The notes beneath the pieces were generated by a model. That model saw only the letters and a list, made by a program, of their open reading frames with translations. It did no database searches and had not been told where the DNA came from. The position numbers were made by a program, and so were the translations under genes. From Saussurea involucrata (taxonomy: Eukaryota; Streptophyta; Magnoliopsida; Asterales; Asteraceae): DNA of 64,000 nucleotides. The DNA lies in the NCBI GenBank assembly GCA_033807775.1, contig CM066320.1:183011784-183075783 (forward strand). The letters run 5' to 3'. Of the stretch, positions 33,157 to 43,962 are shown piece after piece (within the stretch, counting starts at the first letter, position 1; each line of letters starts with the position of its first letter).

Positions 33157-34917
33157 GTAAGTACATGCATTTCATCATTTTAGAGTTCCACATCGGCTAG
33201 GCTTTGACAATATATTCTCCATATATTGAAGCATCCGGTCCGTTTCTCCCCTTAAAGGGGATATGAGGAGAGAAAACTGATAACCATCTTTCGGCTAACC
33301 TAGCCTCCTTCGTCCCTCAGGAGGGATGTCACAACAACATATATAGAGGATAATGTATCCAAGTCTAGTAAATGTGGGACTTTTATACGCATGCACCCTC
33401 TAATTGAGGCTAGACGGGCAAATATGTCCCAAAGTGTCGACAAGGGTTAGGGGCAAAGATGTCCCCGAGTGTCGAGTCTCGGGAAAAGATGTCCCAAGAT
33501 GGTAGATCTTGGCTCTGATACCAGGTCATAATATGTGAAACCCCCAGGTTTACTCTCCAAAAGAGCCCTTGTGGAGAGAACGGATGTCCCAACGTATATA
33601 GAGGAGAATTTATCCAAGTCTAGCCGTTGTGACACAAATTAAATGCAAGGGTTTCATATATTCTCACATAGTATCAGTGTCAAAGCTTACCCCTCTAGGG
33701 ACTCGACACCTAAGGGTAATCTATACTCAACTAGCTAGTTTCCTCTCAACAATCTGGGACAATATGTGCCCTTCTAGCCTCTGTTGGGGGAGGCGTTATA
33801 AAGTCTCGCATCGGCTATACTTGGACAATTTATCCTTCATATATGTTAATTGGAACCTCCATTCTCTCCTTAAAGGGCTATTTTGAAGAGTAAATACGAG
33901 AGTTCCACATATTTTCACACATGGGACGGTAGTTTTATTTTGATCCATGTCTGTCGCGTATATTGATCATACACAAGAGGGTCTCAAGATCCATTAAGTG
34001 GGTCCTACATGTCATACTTGATGACAATTTGTCTTCCTTAATGACTTTGTTGTTGGTGATTTTAGTGTCACCAGGTCATGTAAGTGTAATTGGATTTAAC
34101 ACGTGTGGTTATTGGTTTCAAGTTGTGATATAATGCAAGTTAAGCAGTGCGGAGTGCACACTTGTCATAAGACGAGTTTGATCCCGGACACGACGAAACG
34201 GCGGGAATCAAGGGGGTCGCCCCCCCTTGCGGGGTCCAAGGGGCAGAGCCCCTGGCGATGGTCCCGAAAGCTCATTATGGACTTGGAATGAAGTGGAAAA
34301 ACTCGATCAGAATGAAGAAAACTTCATTTATGATAAGTTTGGTGCTTAAGATCAAGAGGTGTGAAAATGGGACCAGAGGCTAAGTATTATCTCTGATCAA
34401 GGGTGATTAGAGATCTGATCAGTCTAAGTACCATCTCTGATCAAGTATCAGAGATCTGATCAGGTTAAGTTCTATCTCTGATCAAGTGTGATCAGACTTC
34501 TGGATCTGCACGTTCAGAACTCTGGAGCCTTTTCTATACAATTATCATGTAGTAATTCCAACCCATAATTTTAGCGGTAACGGTTGTAACTGACGCATTA
34601 CTGCTAACAATTAGCCATGACTGCCATTTCGATTACTTTCCTTCTTTATGGATAGAACTAGTATATATATAGAGCAAGGTTCAAACGAGAATGCAAGCTA
34701 ATTAAGAAAACACGAAACGGTCGCTCATGTGCAAAATCATATGTGATTTTACACTAATTGCAAAAAATTGGATGCGAGCGACTTTGGTCGCGACTTAAAG
34801 TCACAGGGCAAGTCGCGTGAATCATATATGATTTTGTACGTGAATCATGTATGATTATGTACATTAGAGATCATTCTCGTGTTTTCTTAAATAGTTAGCG
34901 TTCTCGTTTGAACCCAC

Positions 34918-34950
<33 letters not shown>

Positions 34951-35649
34951 CATACATAGAGGGATAATAAATTGTAAACCTCTAAATGTGTGTAAACTTT
35001 GTAAACTTTGGATTTCATAGGTTTTCTTGATGAAATTGTTTCATGAAATTGTTTATTTGGATGAAAGTGTTTCATATCATTCGTTTCATGATGAAATTGT
35101 TTCATACATTTGTGTTTTTTATGTAAAAACGACAAAGTTTCATCAAACTAAGAAAATATATGAAACAATTTCATAGGAATGAAAAAAATATATGAAACTA
35201 CATCGAAAACACAAATATATGAAACAATTTCATCAAGAAATGAATGATATGAAACAATTTCATCAAAATAAACAATTTCATCAAGAAAACGTATGAAATC
35301 CAAAGTTTACACGAAAAAAAGTTTACAAAATAGTGAGCTTCTACATATATATATATATACTAGTAGGGTACCCGTGCAATGCACGGAATGAGAAAGGTGT
35401 TGAGTGACTTTTTTTTCTCAAATACACAATGCGGCGGGATGCCAATTTTTTTTTAATTGAGAGTATGACGTTTATGATATTTATAAACTTTAGGCCACCC
35501 GTACCGCCATCGGGTACGGGTACGGGCTCGGGCTCAGCTGAGATGGCCTGCGGGTAAGCGGGTAAGGGGATACGGGGGGAGGGCGGGTAAGGGTGGTGCG
35601 GGTTCACCAACCCGATGGAAGCCGACGCGGGTGTGAGGATGGTGGGTGT

Positions 35650-35681
<32 letters not shown>

Positions 35682-37908
35682 GCGGGTAGTATTGGGTAGC
35701 ATTGGGTAGGCGGTACTCCACTTTAGGGTAAGGAGGGTAGAAATGAGAAAAGCTGATGTGGCGCTAAGGTGGTAATCGGGTTCAGTGGGTTCATTGGGTA
35801 GCGGTACTCATGGTCTTAAAGTTCATAATGGTTGGTTGACCAAAATGTTACCTTCACAGTATTTTGCTATGAAGTTTCAAGTGTCAAAATATGGTCTTAC
35901 GGGTCTCACGAAAACATGTTGGTCTCGCATGATCCGGAGTCATGAAAAATACGTTTTCAAAATCTAAAAAACACTAAATATAATTCTTTATAAATAATGT
36001 ATTTAATATTAAATTTATAATATATTTAGTATATGCAGACGGATGTGGGGCGGGAATCACATTACTCGACTTTGTCCCCATCTCTAGTTTTTAAGTTTTG
36101 GAGATCCCTGTCTCATCCCCGGTTTTGCGGGGAATCCTAGACCCTATCGCGGCGGGTATATCAGGTTCATCAATGGGGCGAGTCTCATTTTCATGCCTAA
36201 TTTGGTTTAGACTATACCTTTTTCTTATTGGTTTGTTGGAAAAGACCAACCATCCCGTGTGACGTTTGACCATTCATAAGGCATCTCTAACCCAACCAAT
36301 ATAAAAAGAACACTAAAAATGGTGGATCCCTTGAACACTAAAAAAATACAACTCCGATGCAAAATTCTATTATAAAACAAGATTTAGAAAATGAATGTAA
36401 TTTCGTCGCGATAGCCACTTATTAAATAGAAAACTAAAGCTATTAGAAATTGTGTCCATTTCTTTCGTAATCTATAAGAATTGAGTTGCATTATAGTATA
36501 ATGTGATTAAGCCCCAATGATGAAAGGTGGATCGAAGCACATGCCTACCCAAAATTTCATCATTGTCATGTGTACCCACCATTTCACCCACCACCTCCAT
36601 ATGTTATAGTTTGTATTCTCGACATTGACATATTGAACCTAAATGTTACAGTTTGTATTCTCAGCATTGACATATTGAACCTAATGAGTTCGATTAGTAA
36701 AATGTTATCTAATTAAGCATTTAGTGTTATCAAATTAAGCATCCAAAATGTTATAACCCCCATCCAAAATGTCAGCAACCAACAATCAATATTATAACCC
36801 CCATCCATAATGTTCTATGGTAACCAACATCTAATGAAAATAAAAAAATGGCCAGTCAGCTCTTGTAGAACAGATTTTTAAATAAATTCAACCCAATTTT
36901 CAGAAATTTGAATCCACAACCTTAAAAACAAACATCTGATCCTTACAGCTTAAATGGAAAATGTTGAAGAAACAATGTTGAATACTATCCATGGACACGA
37001 AGATGAACCACAGGGGAAAGCTTCCTTCAAACATACCATCCCTCAAACTAACTAAAGTAGATGATAAACTCATAAGGAACATATAATACATATCAGGGGA
37101 AAGCTTCCTTCAATGGTACAAAGTACTAACTTATGATGTTGCTTAGACGATGTTCTTATTTTAATTAGACTCATCCTTTTAAATCTTTGCTCTAACCTCT
37201 TGGGTAGTTGGGTGTTTCCTGCATAACAGATCGCACAAAGAAAATCAGCGAGAACATAAAGAAATCTGGGATTTCCAAAGAAACTATTGGCATTGCCTGA
37301 TCCTTACCCTGAAGAAAATCGGCAAAACATAGGAGTGGTAGGTCGCACATCTGCCTGCATTTGTCAAAGAACATACAAAACAGACTAAAAAGTAACCACA
37401 ATCGTACGAAAAATAGCAAATAGAAAACCAAGACAGGAAAGTCACAGTTAGATTAGATTAATCATAGGGAGGAAAATGAAGATAGATAAACAAGGCCAAT
37501 TTTAAGTTAAGGTAAATTCAATAGTTAATAATTGCATGTCATCTAATTACAATCATTTTAACACGTTTTAAGTTGTAAATGTGTGGAATGGTTTATAGGA
37601 GAGATATCAAACCTTTGATCCACCACAGAAGTTCTAGCTCGTTTGTTAAAAATGGTACTTTTCCCCACTATTCAACCTTCTGTTGCTTGTAGTCCGCATG
37701 ACTTTGGATACTCATCTTACCAACGGCTTTAAGACGTGAGAGTAGAGCATTAAAAAGTTCATCGAAGAAGAATTTGGTCGAGATCTCTTCCTTGATCACA
37801 GAATAAGTTCATGCAAACAAGTTTGAATTTTTCTTGAGGTTGGTAATATAATCATGTGCTAAAATAACAATTCATAATTTGTTCATTTCTCCTTTGTTTT
37901 TGATATTG

Positions 37909-37946
<38 letters not shown>

Positions 37947-40900
37947 CGGGGAAGAAAAGACAATGGACAACAAGATGGGAAGCTGGATTTCAGCGATTCC
38001 AGTGGTCCACTGAGTAGAACTTTCCTCCGAATTCTGCCGTTTGACCTATGTAAACATATGGGATTGTTAATATAAGCATCACAAGTTCGTATCATGAATA
38101 AAGTTTCATAGGAGGAGCTACAACATAAGTCTCTTTCTTTCTCTCCTCTTGTACCTAATGTTACCTTCAATCTTGATTCACAGTCTAGATCCCAGTCCTC
38201 TTACCGCTCATACGAACCTGCATTCAGAAATGTAACCAACAAACTGAAATAGATTCCCAAAAAGAGGAGAAAATAGAGAATCAAACCTCCACGGGCAGCT
38301 CAACTGGGAATAGGTTTATGTAATTGGATTGAAACTAAAAACACCATGTCACCCCTATACAAAGGAACCAAATGAAATGTTAGTAGATATATTGGATGTT
38401 CCTTGATAATATTTCATGAGATATTCACATTAAACATAAACAATTCAATCATAGAGGGATAAATTTTGAAACAGAAAAATACAAATAGTTTGCTGCCATA
38501 ATAAGCGGCAGAATCCATGAAACCACAAGACTTAAAGTTAGAAACAATCTAAGCAAAGCCAAGACTTAATAGTTAAAATAGCTTTCAAAGTAGAAACTAC
38601 AACTTCAAATTAGAATTAGAATTAGAATTAGGTTTTGAAGTACTTTAAATTAGAATTAGCTTTTAAAGCATAATTCGGTCCAATCTAGTACCAAACATAG
38701 ATATGTAAATACAAGAAATGCTATGTTCAATGGAAAACTAAATCTGATCATTTAGGAAGATTCTGAGGAAATTTGAGATCAGTAGCCATCAAAACAAAAT
38801 CAAAACAGGAATGAAATTAGTTTATGTTGTTGATCCAGAATTGTTCAAAAATTGGCAGCTTTATACATAGAGGAACCACAAATTTTCACCATATTTAAAT
38901 CAGTGTGACTTCACCATGACTTCCAAATGTTGCAAAGGTAAACAGAGTTAAAGACTAAAATAAATGAACAAAAAAGGTAAACAAAGTTAATGACTAAAAT
39001 AAATATATGTTTGCTATCAATAGAACTCTTCAAAGTTTCGTTCAAAAACTTTCAAGAAGACAAACTAAATACGTTGACTATGTGGACTGTGATTAAATAT
39101 TCAACAGACTCAAAGAAAAACAAACTTATATCGACTAAAATGTAGCAATAATTGTTCATTCATATTTAAAGTGGAAAAAGCTTGCCTTTAATTAGGTTTG
39201 CTACATGGATCTGTACAATTCATATAGGTCTGAAATTTTATTCATATAGACTTTTCATGCCCAATAAATACAGTTTATGATGTCACTTTCCATACCCAAA
39301 AAATACAGTTTATGACTTTTGCATACCCAATAGCAAAAAGAAAATGTGAACTTTCATACCCCAAAAATACAGGTTATAATGTGATTTTTTCTTACCCAAA
39401 AACACATAAGAAAATGTGAATTTTTCATACCCAAAAACACATAAGAGAATGTGACTTTTCATACCAAAAAACTCAAAATAAAATGCGATTTTTCTTACTC
39501 AAAAAATATAGGTTATAATGAGACTCTTCCATACCCAAAAACACATAAGAATATGCGACTTTTCATACCAAAAAACACAAAAGAAATAAAATCCAGGCAA
39601 TATATCCAATACATAGGTTGAAGGAATTCATTCAAAGGTACAAAGAAAACACTCAAATAGAAGAAAAATAAAAATAAAATAAACAATATAAATCGTACAG
39701 AACCAAGTAGCAAACCTGAAGAAAGAGAAGCTCCAACTATGAAATTTCTACCATGGGTATCGTTAGGTAAATCTGAACCTTAAAAAAACAGGAAACAAAT
39801 ATGAAATACAAACATTTGATTCTAACCTAGGGTTTTCCAAATCGTTTGGAAATAGTATCATAACCGTAAATGCAAATAAGAAAAAAAATAAAAGATGTGA
39901 CTTGGATCCTAAGCAAGAATTTACTCCAGAATCTAAATTATGTACTTGAATTCAAACAAATAAAGCAATCTGTTGCATTGTTTTGCCTAAATTCTATATC
40001 AAACAAGCATAATATAATTTCATAAACAGATTACCTATGGTCAATTTTACAAAATGTTACTTAACGAACCAGAAATCAAATAAATTAAAAGTAACTACAG
40101 AGAGAAAAATAAATTAAATAAACATACCAGCCTCCTCAGCTCTACGAGAATCCAAATCTAGATCTCGAGGTCGATATGATATGGATGATCTACATGATAA
40201 CTTTGTACCTCTTTACTGGTTCCTCTAGGATAACTTTTTCCACGATATGATATGGATGATCTACAGGAGCATATGACAACAAGATGTAATGAGTAAAAAC
40301 TTTTGCAAATATATCGGTTTATTGCACGTTAATTAAACCAAAGAATGTTAAGATGTAATCATCATCCACACATAGAACCACATTTTATATTCAGATATCC
40401 AAATCTGTTGCTACGGTCCATTCAAAATGATCAAATGACATCGAAAATTAACACTATCGCCGTTTAAAAAAACTATGAGATGTGTATAAAATTCCAGCAA
40501 AAGGAACAGAACCTCAGGGCCGCATTTCACCTTATTTTTCATAACGAAAACGCCATTCGTGATCTTCTTATTATCAGCATCAACCTCTCCAAATGCACCT
40601 TCTTACAGTATACATAAACAACTTAAAAACAAATCAAACCAAAAACCAACCAAACTAAACCAAAAACCTAATTTCAAAGAACAAAAATAAAATCTTACCC
40701 AAAGATGGATGTGTCCTCTCCTGCACATATGTTCTTGCATCAAAAGCAAAATAAAACTCATTAAAATAACTTTTACCTTTGTTGCAGATTGAAGAACCTG
40801 CAAAATCATACCAAAAAAGGGGTGGCTCAAACCAAACCAAGCCAACCAAACTAAACCAAAAACCTAATTTCAAAGAACAAAAATAAAATCTTACCCAGAG

Positions 40901-41642
40901 ATGGATCCGTTCTCTCCCGCACATATGTTCTTGCATCAAAAGCAAAATAAAACTCACTAAACATAACTTTTACCTTTGTTGCAGATTGAAGAAGAACCTG
41001 CAAAATCATTACATCAAATTCACCAAAAGCTTGCAACCTCTCCAAAATTTGCCTCATAGGACCTGAAAACCCTAATAGAACCAGGAAATGAAATAAATAG
41101 AAGCAAACACAAAAACAAAAAACAAATCAAGTGAAAACGAAAGTTATAATTTGATTTAGGAAAAGATTGAATATGAAAGCATCATTAAAAAGAAATCAGC
41201 AGAAAACATGAGAAGGAAGGAGAGATTGCAAGGTTTTACCTAAATTGATAGAAGATGAGACGACTGGTGGCCGGCGAGGAGATCGGCGGCAGAAGCAGCG
41301 GCGGTGGTAGTGCCCGGCGGCTGTAGCAGCGGCGGTGGCAGCGGCGGTGGCGGTGGCGGGTAGCGGCGGCGATATTGGTGGTGCGGTTGGAGGTCGAGAG
41401 AGAGAGAGAGAGAGAGTAAATGGTTTGAGTGAAATGAAAATAATCAGTTTTTAAAAGTTTTGAAATCATGGGGTAGGAATAGGCGGGATAAGTAACGGGT
41501 TTAAAAATATTATTGGAGGGATAAGTGTTGGAGGATGAGAGAGAGGAGAATTTTAAGTAATTATGCTTTAAATGGTTGTACATAAAGCTTAAAGGGTTGT
41601 TTTTAAGAGTTTGGGGGTTAAGTGTATTATAAGATAGTATAG

Positions 41643-41686
<44 letters not shown>

Positions 41687-41884
41687 TCAAGTTCTAACGA
41701 GAACAATGCCTATTTAAAAGAACACGAGAACAAACAAAATCATTAGTGATTTTACATTAACGCACGAAAAAGGACTTTGGCCGCGGCTTCAGGTCCGCGT
41801 GGCTTTTTTGTGCGTTAATGTAAAGTCACTAATGATTTTGTTCGTTCTCGTGTTCTTTTAAATAGTTGATGTTCTCGTTTGACC

Positions 41885-41929
<45 letters not shown>

Positions 41930-42178
41930 CAGGGACGTTCAAGGGAAAACCTCAAAAAATGGAAAACTGAGGAACATCCTGGTAGCTCTTCATCTAGGCG
42001 GTATGCACTTGTGCATACAGGTGAATTAAGTTGTTTTTTTTTTGTTTTTATGCACTTGTGCATATGCACGAGTGCATGTTACAAATTACTTGTATGCACA
42101 AGTGCATACCTTCCAAATGAATGACTACCATGGTGTTCTTCAATTTTTCGTTTTTAAGGTTTTTCCTTGAACCTGACC

Positions 42179-42237
<59 letters not shown>

Positions 42238-43116
42238 GCACGATGTATACTTACGTTTTAAACACACGTTTTTTAACAAGCCTTCAAATACTCTCCTGTA
42301 TTCTTGCTCTCGTTTTTGTGCCTAAAAACAAAAGTGTTCTCAAGTCTTATCCCATATTGAATTTCGTGAAACTCAGGCGTAGGATCGAAATATCAATTCG
42401 AAAAGTGAACTCTTACACGATTCTCAAACAATCCGGTTACTGATCGTCTACCCTAGCTGTTTCCCCCAACATTTGCCTCTCAAACTATTGAATTAAAACA
42501 TGTCTCAAATTCCCATGTCCCATTTACGTCCATCATCAAATGAATTCATATGAGAGAAAATGTGGAAATGAAATAATTTGTTTACCTCTTAATAGTTCTA
42601 TTAAGAGGCAACCTCTAAATTGCTAAGAGGTGAATCTTGTTTGACAAAAAAAAGTTTGCCTCTTAACGACTCTAAAACTCTCTGAATGTTGAATCTTAGC
42701 CCTCCCTTAAGTCCTTAACCATTCAACGCCCTAATTTCATTCTGAATAATTACCAAACAACCATATTTCATTTTCATAAGAGTCTCTTAGTTATTCTGAC
42801 TACTTAATCACCATACACCAAACTATTCAGCAATTGCCAAACAACCCCTAAATAAATTTATCTTAAATAAAAATCACGTGATTAGTGGAACACAAAGTGG
42901 ATATGAAATTATTAGACACCAGATTTTTTATTCCAAACTATTGTCCTTATTTCAAATGTTAATTGTCTACTTTGATGATTCCACAGGCTCCTCCAAGATC
43001 TAATAGAGAAGGGGGTGCTCCAATACAAAGACATAGAAGCCTTAAAGGCCGAGTTTGGAAAACTCGGCGCTCCTGGCATGAGTAGGTTAACGTTACGTGA
43101 AATTATGGCATCGTAA
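32453..43116 (+). CDS. TPK-B: two-pore potassium channel-like protein with second filter lost; 9.8-kb intron
   Basis: CDS join(32453..33156, 42987..43116), 277 residues, TPK/KCO family. Membrane segment 1 is at about residues 9-27. Pore loop 1 has the intact TSVGYGDL filter (55-58). Segment 2 is at about 66-88, segment 3 at about 123-142. Pore loop 2 reads TSAGTEKCFST, where GTE (162-164) replaces GYGD and is one residue shorter. Segment 4 is at about 173-193, then a lysine-rich tail. Exon 2 (LLQDLIEKGVLQYKDIEALK...REIMAS) matches the second EF-hand region of TPKs, but its loop has no acidic calcium ligands. Donor AT|GTAAGT at 33157 and acceptor CCACAG at 42986 join in phase 2, the same place as in TPK-A. 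Without splicing, a TAA follows one codon after the donor. The intron contains a Helitron and several MITEs. Upstream of 32453 the homology to TPK-A goes out of frame. Confidence 0.75.
33157..34671. other. TPK-B intron, 5' part: dispersed repeats, no gene
   Basis: Copies of a sequence containing CACATCGGCTAGGCTTTGA / GCATCGGCTATACTTGGAC followed by TTATCCTTCATATATG lie at about 33188-33270 and 33798-33910, with an inverted copy at about 33530-33660 and a relative at about 20795-20890. About 34010-34570 is LTR-like, with a CG-rich GGGGTCCAAGGGGCAGAGCC stretch (34205-34260) and three imperfect repeats of CTCTGATCAAG type (34390-34495). Confidence 0.5.
34672..34920. mobile_element. Foldback MITE family C, copy 2
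   Basis: Starts GAGCAAGGTTCAAACGAGAA and ends GCGTTCTCGTTTGAACCCACC. The loop has GCGAGCGACTTTGGTCGCG. It is followed by (CT)n(TA)n. Confidence 0.8.
34959..35342. mobile_element. Foldback MITE family B, copy 2
   Basis: Starts GAGGGATAATAAATTGTAAAC and ends GTTTACAAAATAGTGAGC, with internal ATGAAACAATTTCATCA-type inverted repeats. TA microsatellites lie on both sides. Confidence 0.8.
35650..35678. repeat. Run of 29 G residues
   Basis: Directly readable homopolymer within a G-rich stretch (35490-35790) of GGGTACGGGTACGGG type. The exact length may be affected by sequencing. Confidence 0.85.
36030..36213. repeat. hAT-type remnant inside Helitron
   Basis: The CCCCGGTTTTGCGGGGAATCC run and the right end TTTTCATGCCTA resemble the hAT ends at 18480 and 56130. 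The left end is not identified. Confidence 0.45.
37668..37790 (-). pseudogene. Unidentified captured coding fragment
   Basis: A 40-codon frame, EEISTKFFFDELFNALLSRL...SIQSHADYKQQKVE, then a stop. The composition looks like real protein, but I do not recognise it. It lies in the Helitron, so it may be a captured exon. Confidence 0.35.
39240..39590. repeat. Imperfect tandem repeat, about 35-45-bp unit
   Basis: About eight units of 'catacccaaaaacacataag' followed by 'aatgtgacttttcat' with small variations. Confidence 0.8.
40503..40602 (-). pseudogene. VIP/PPIP5K-like N-terminal exon fragment
   Basis: The frame EGAFGEVDADNKKITNGVFV... followed by MKNKVKCGPEVLF resembles the N-terminal segment I recall of plant VIP kinases (inositol hexakisphosphate and diphosphoinositol-pentakisphosphate kinase). 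Those kinases make inositol pyrophosphates in the cytosol. It lies downstream, in transcript order, of the piece at 40974-41062, so exon order is reversed relative to a normal gene. Confidence 0.5.
40646..41010. repeat. Tandem duplication, two units of about 165 bp
   Basis: 40646-40809 and 40842-41010 share an ordered series of exon-like and intron-like pieces, including GAACATATGTGC/GGGAGAGAAC on the minus strand, with roughly 90% or more identity by eye. The unit includes splice-like AG and GTAAGA signals. Confidence 0.85.
40974..41062 (-). pseudogene. VIP/PPIP5K-like exon fragment
   Basis: After a TTTTCAG acceptor the exon reads PMRQILERLQAFGEFDV and then departs from the kinase sequence. 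The donor GTAAAAG follows. The phrase PMxQILxRLQAFGEF is highly characteristic of plant VIP1/VIP2 kinases as I recall them. Only about 20 residues of similarity remain, so it is a captured scrap. Confidence 0.6.
41233..41420 (-). pseudogene. Captured 5' exon-like sequence
   Basis: A CCGCCGCTGCC-rich stretch, read on the minus strand, ends ATCAATTTAG|GTAAAACC, a good donor. It has a GA microsatellite upstream (41397-41416). It looks like a 5' UTR/first exon of a captured gene. Confidence 0.35.
41644..41683. repeat. TA then GA microsatellite
   Basis: (TA)n followed by (GA)n joins the Helitron to MITE C3. Confidence 0.9.
41684..41888. mobile_element. Foldback MITE family C, copy 3
   Basis: The arms TTCTAACGAGAACAATGCC and GTTCTCGTTTGACCC pair. 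AATCATTAGTGATTTTACAT occurs on one side and its complement on the other. Confidence 0.8.
41889..41930. repeat. CT then TA microsatellite
   Basis: Links MITE C3 and MITE A4. Confidence 0.9.
41931..42180. mobile_element. Foldback MITE family A, copy 4
   Basis: 250 bp. It begins AGGGACGTTCAAGGGAAAAC and ends TTTTCCTTGAACCTGACCCC. The TGCACTTGTGCATA loop is repeated on both arms. It is flanked by (TA)n. Confidence 0.85.
42181..42242. repeat. Long TA microsatellite ending in CA repeat
   Basis: About 45 bp of alternating TA, then ACACACACACG. Confidence 0.92.
42560..42850. mobile_element. hAT-like MITE in TPK-B intron (common plant family)
   Basis: Contains TTACCTCTTAATAGTTCTAT, GCTAAGAGGTGAATCTTG and the right end GCCAAACAACCCCTA. 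These resemble a MITE family I remember from several eudicots. The target duplication was not resolved. Confidence 0.5.
42987..43116 (+). other. TPK-B exon 2
   Basis: Follows TTGATGATTCCACAG and ends with TAA at 43114-43116. The phase completes the ATG codon split at the end of exon 1. Confidence 0.75.
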
Positions 43117-43962
43117 AAAGTAGTCATGAAATGATGCAATGTCCTCCTTGCTCAAAGAACCATGTAACGTTAAATGAGGTGTCTTTGGAAGCGGGTTCTG
43201 TGTGGTGATCAGTTGGGGTTGTCAGTAATCAACTTTTTGCTCGAATAAATAGTCATCCAACTTTCTTACATGTAATTATGACCCATTCCATGCATACCTT
43301 TGCATGAAATTTAGTAGGTTTGTTTGGTTTGGTTTTAAAATGTATTCGTAACTTGATACGGTTGGATATAAATTTTAACTTAAGATATAATATGTCTTTG
43401 TTTAGGTTGATTTTGAATAAAAACTCTGTTTTAACTTTTAACAAATGTTAGGAAAGTTTATTTATATATCATAATTTGTTTTTATATTAAATATTACACT
43501 TTGGTTTTACTCTAATGAATTTAAAAAATGAGTGTTCCATCTTCGTCTTTTGGATGTGATCATGTTCCATATACACAGATAAATATTATTCCCTCTATCT
43601 TAAAACAAGTGTCTACATTATTACGTTAATTTAACTTAAAATAAATATCAATTTTCAAAAGTAAAAAATATTTTCTCATTCTATCCTTAATTATGAAAAT
43701 AGAAAAAAATTCTTTTTATAATTAGGGGTAAAACTGCCCAATTATTAATTAAAAATGAGTGTGTGTGTGTATGCGTATTTATACATATACACACAAAGAT
43801 GGACCTATGAATTTTTTTCGAATCGTGGCACGATTTCACAATAAGAAAACAAGGATATGGCATTTTTTACAAAATAGCAATGATCTGTTGGATAGTTTCT
43901 TCCTTTTTGTATGTGAGGTAATGTGTTCGAGTCTTGTATCGAAAAAATAAAAGGTAATAAAA
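43117..43962. other. Downstream of TPK-B; candidate poly(A) signal, no other gene
   Basis: AATAAA at 43244-43249 is about 130 bp after the stop. A sequence near 43589 (TTCCCTCTATCTTAAAACAA) resembles the end of a Stowaway MITE. A GT repeat lies at about 43759-43771. Confidence 0.45.

Larger units (their letters stand above)
35360..41643 (-). mobile_element. Helitron (non-autonomous) with captured gene fragments, 6.3 kb
   Basis: On the minus strand the 5' end is TCTATACTATCTTATAATAC at 41643. The 3' end has the hairpin CCGTGCATTGCACGG (near 35372-35386), followed by a short spacer and CTAG at 35360-35363. The flanking bases are A and T with no target duplication, as Helitrons insert between A and T, here in a TA microsatellite. 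No Rep/helicase frame is present. The interior holds exon-like pieces resembling VIP/PPIP5K and others. Confidence 0.82.

Noticed and set aside
32453..33160. TPK-B as a single-exon gene ending at 33160
   Set aside because: The stop falls one codon after a strong GTAAGT donor, and a matching in-phase EF-hand exon exists at 42987. A truncated isoform is still possible.
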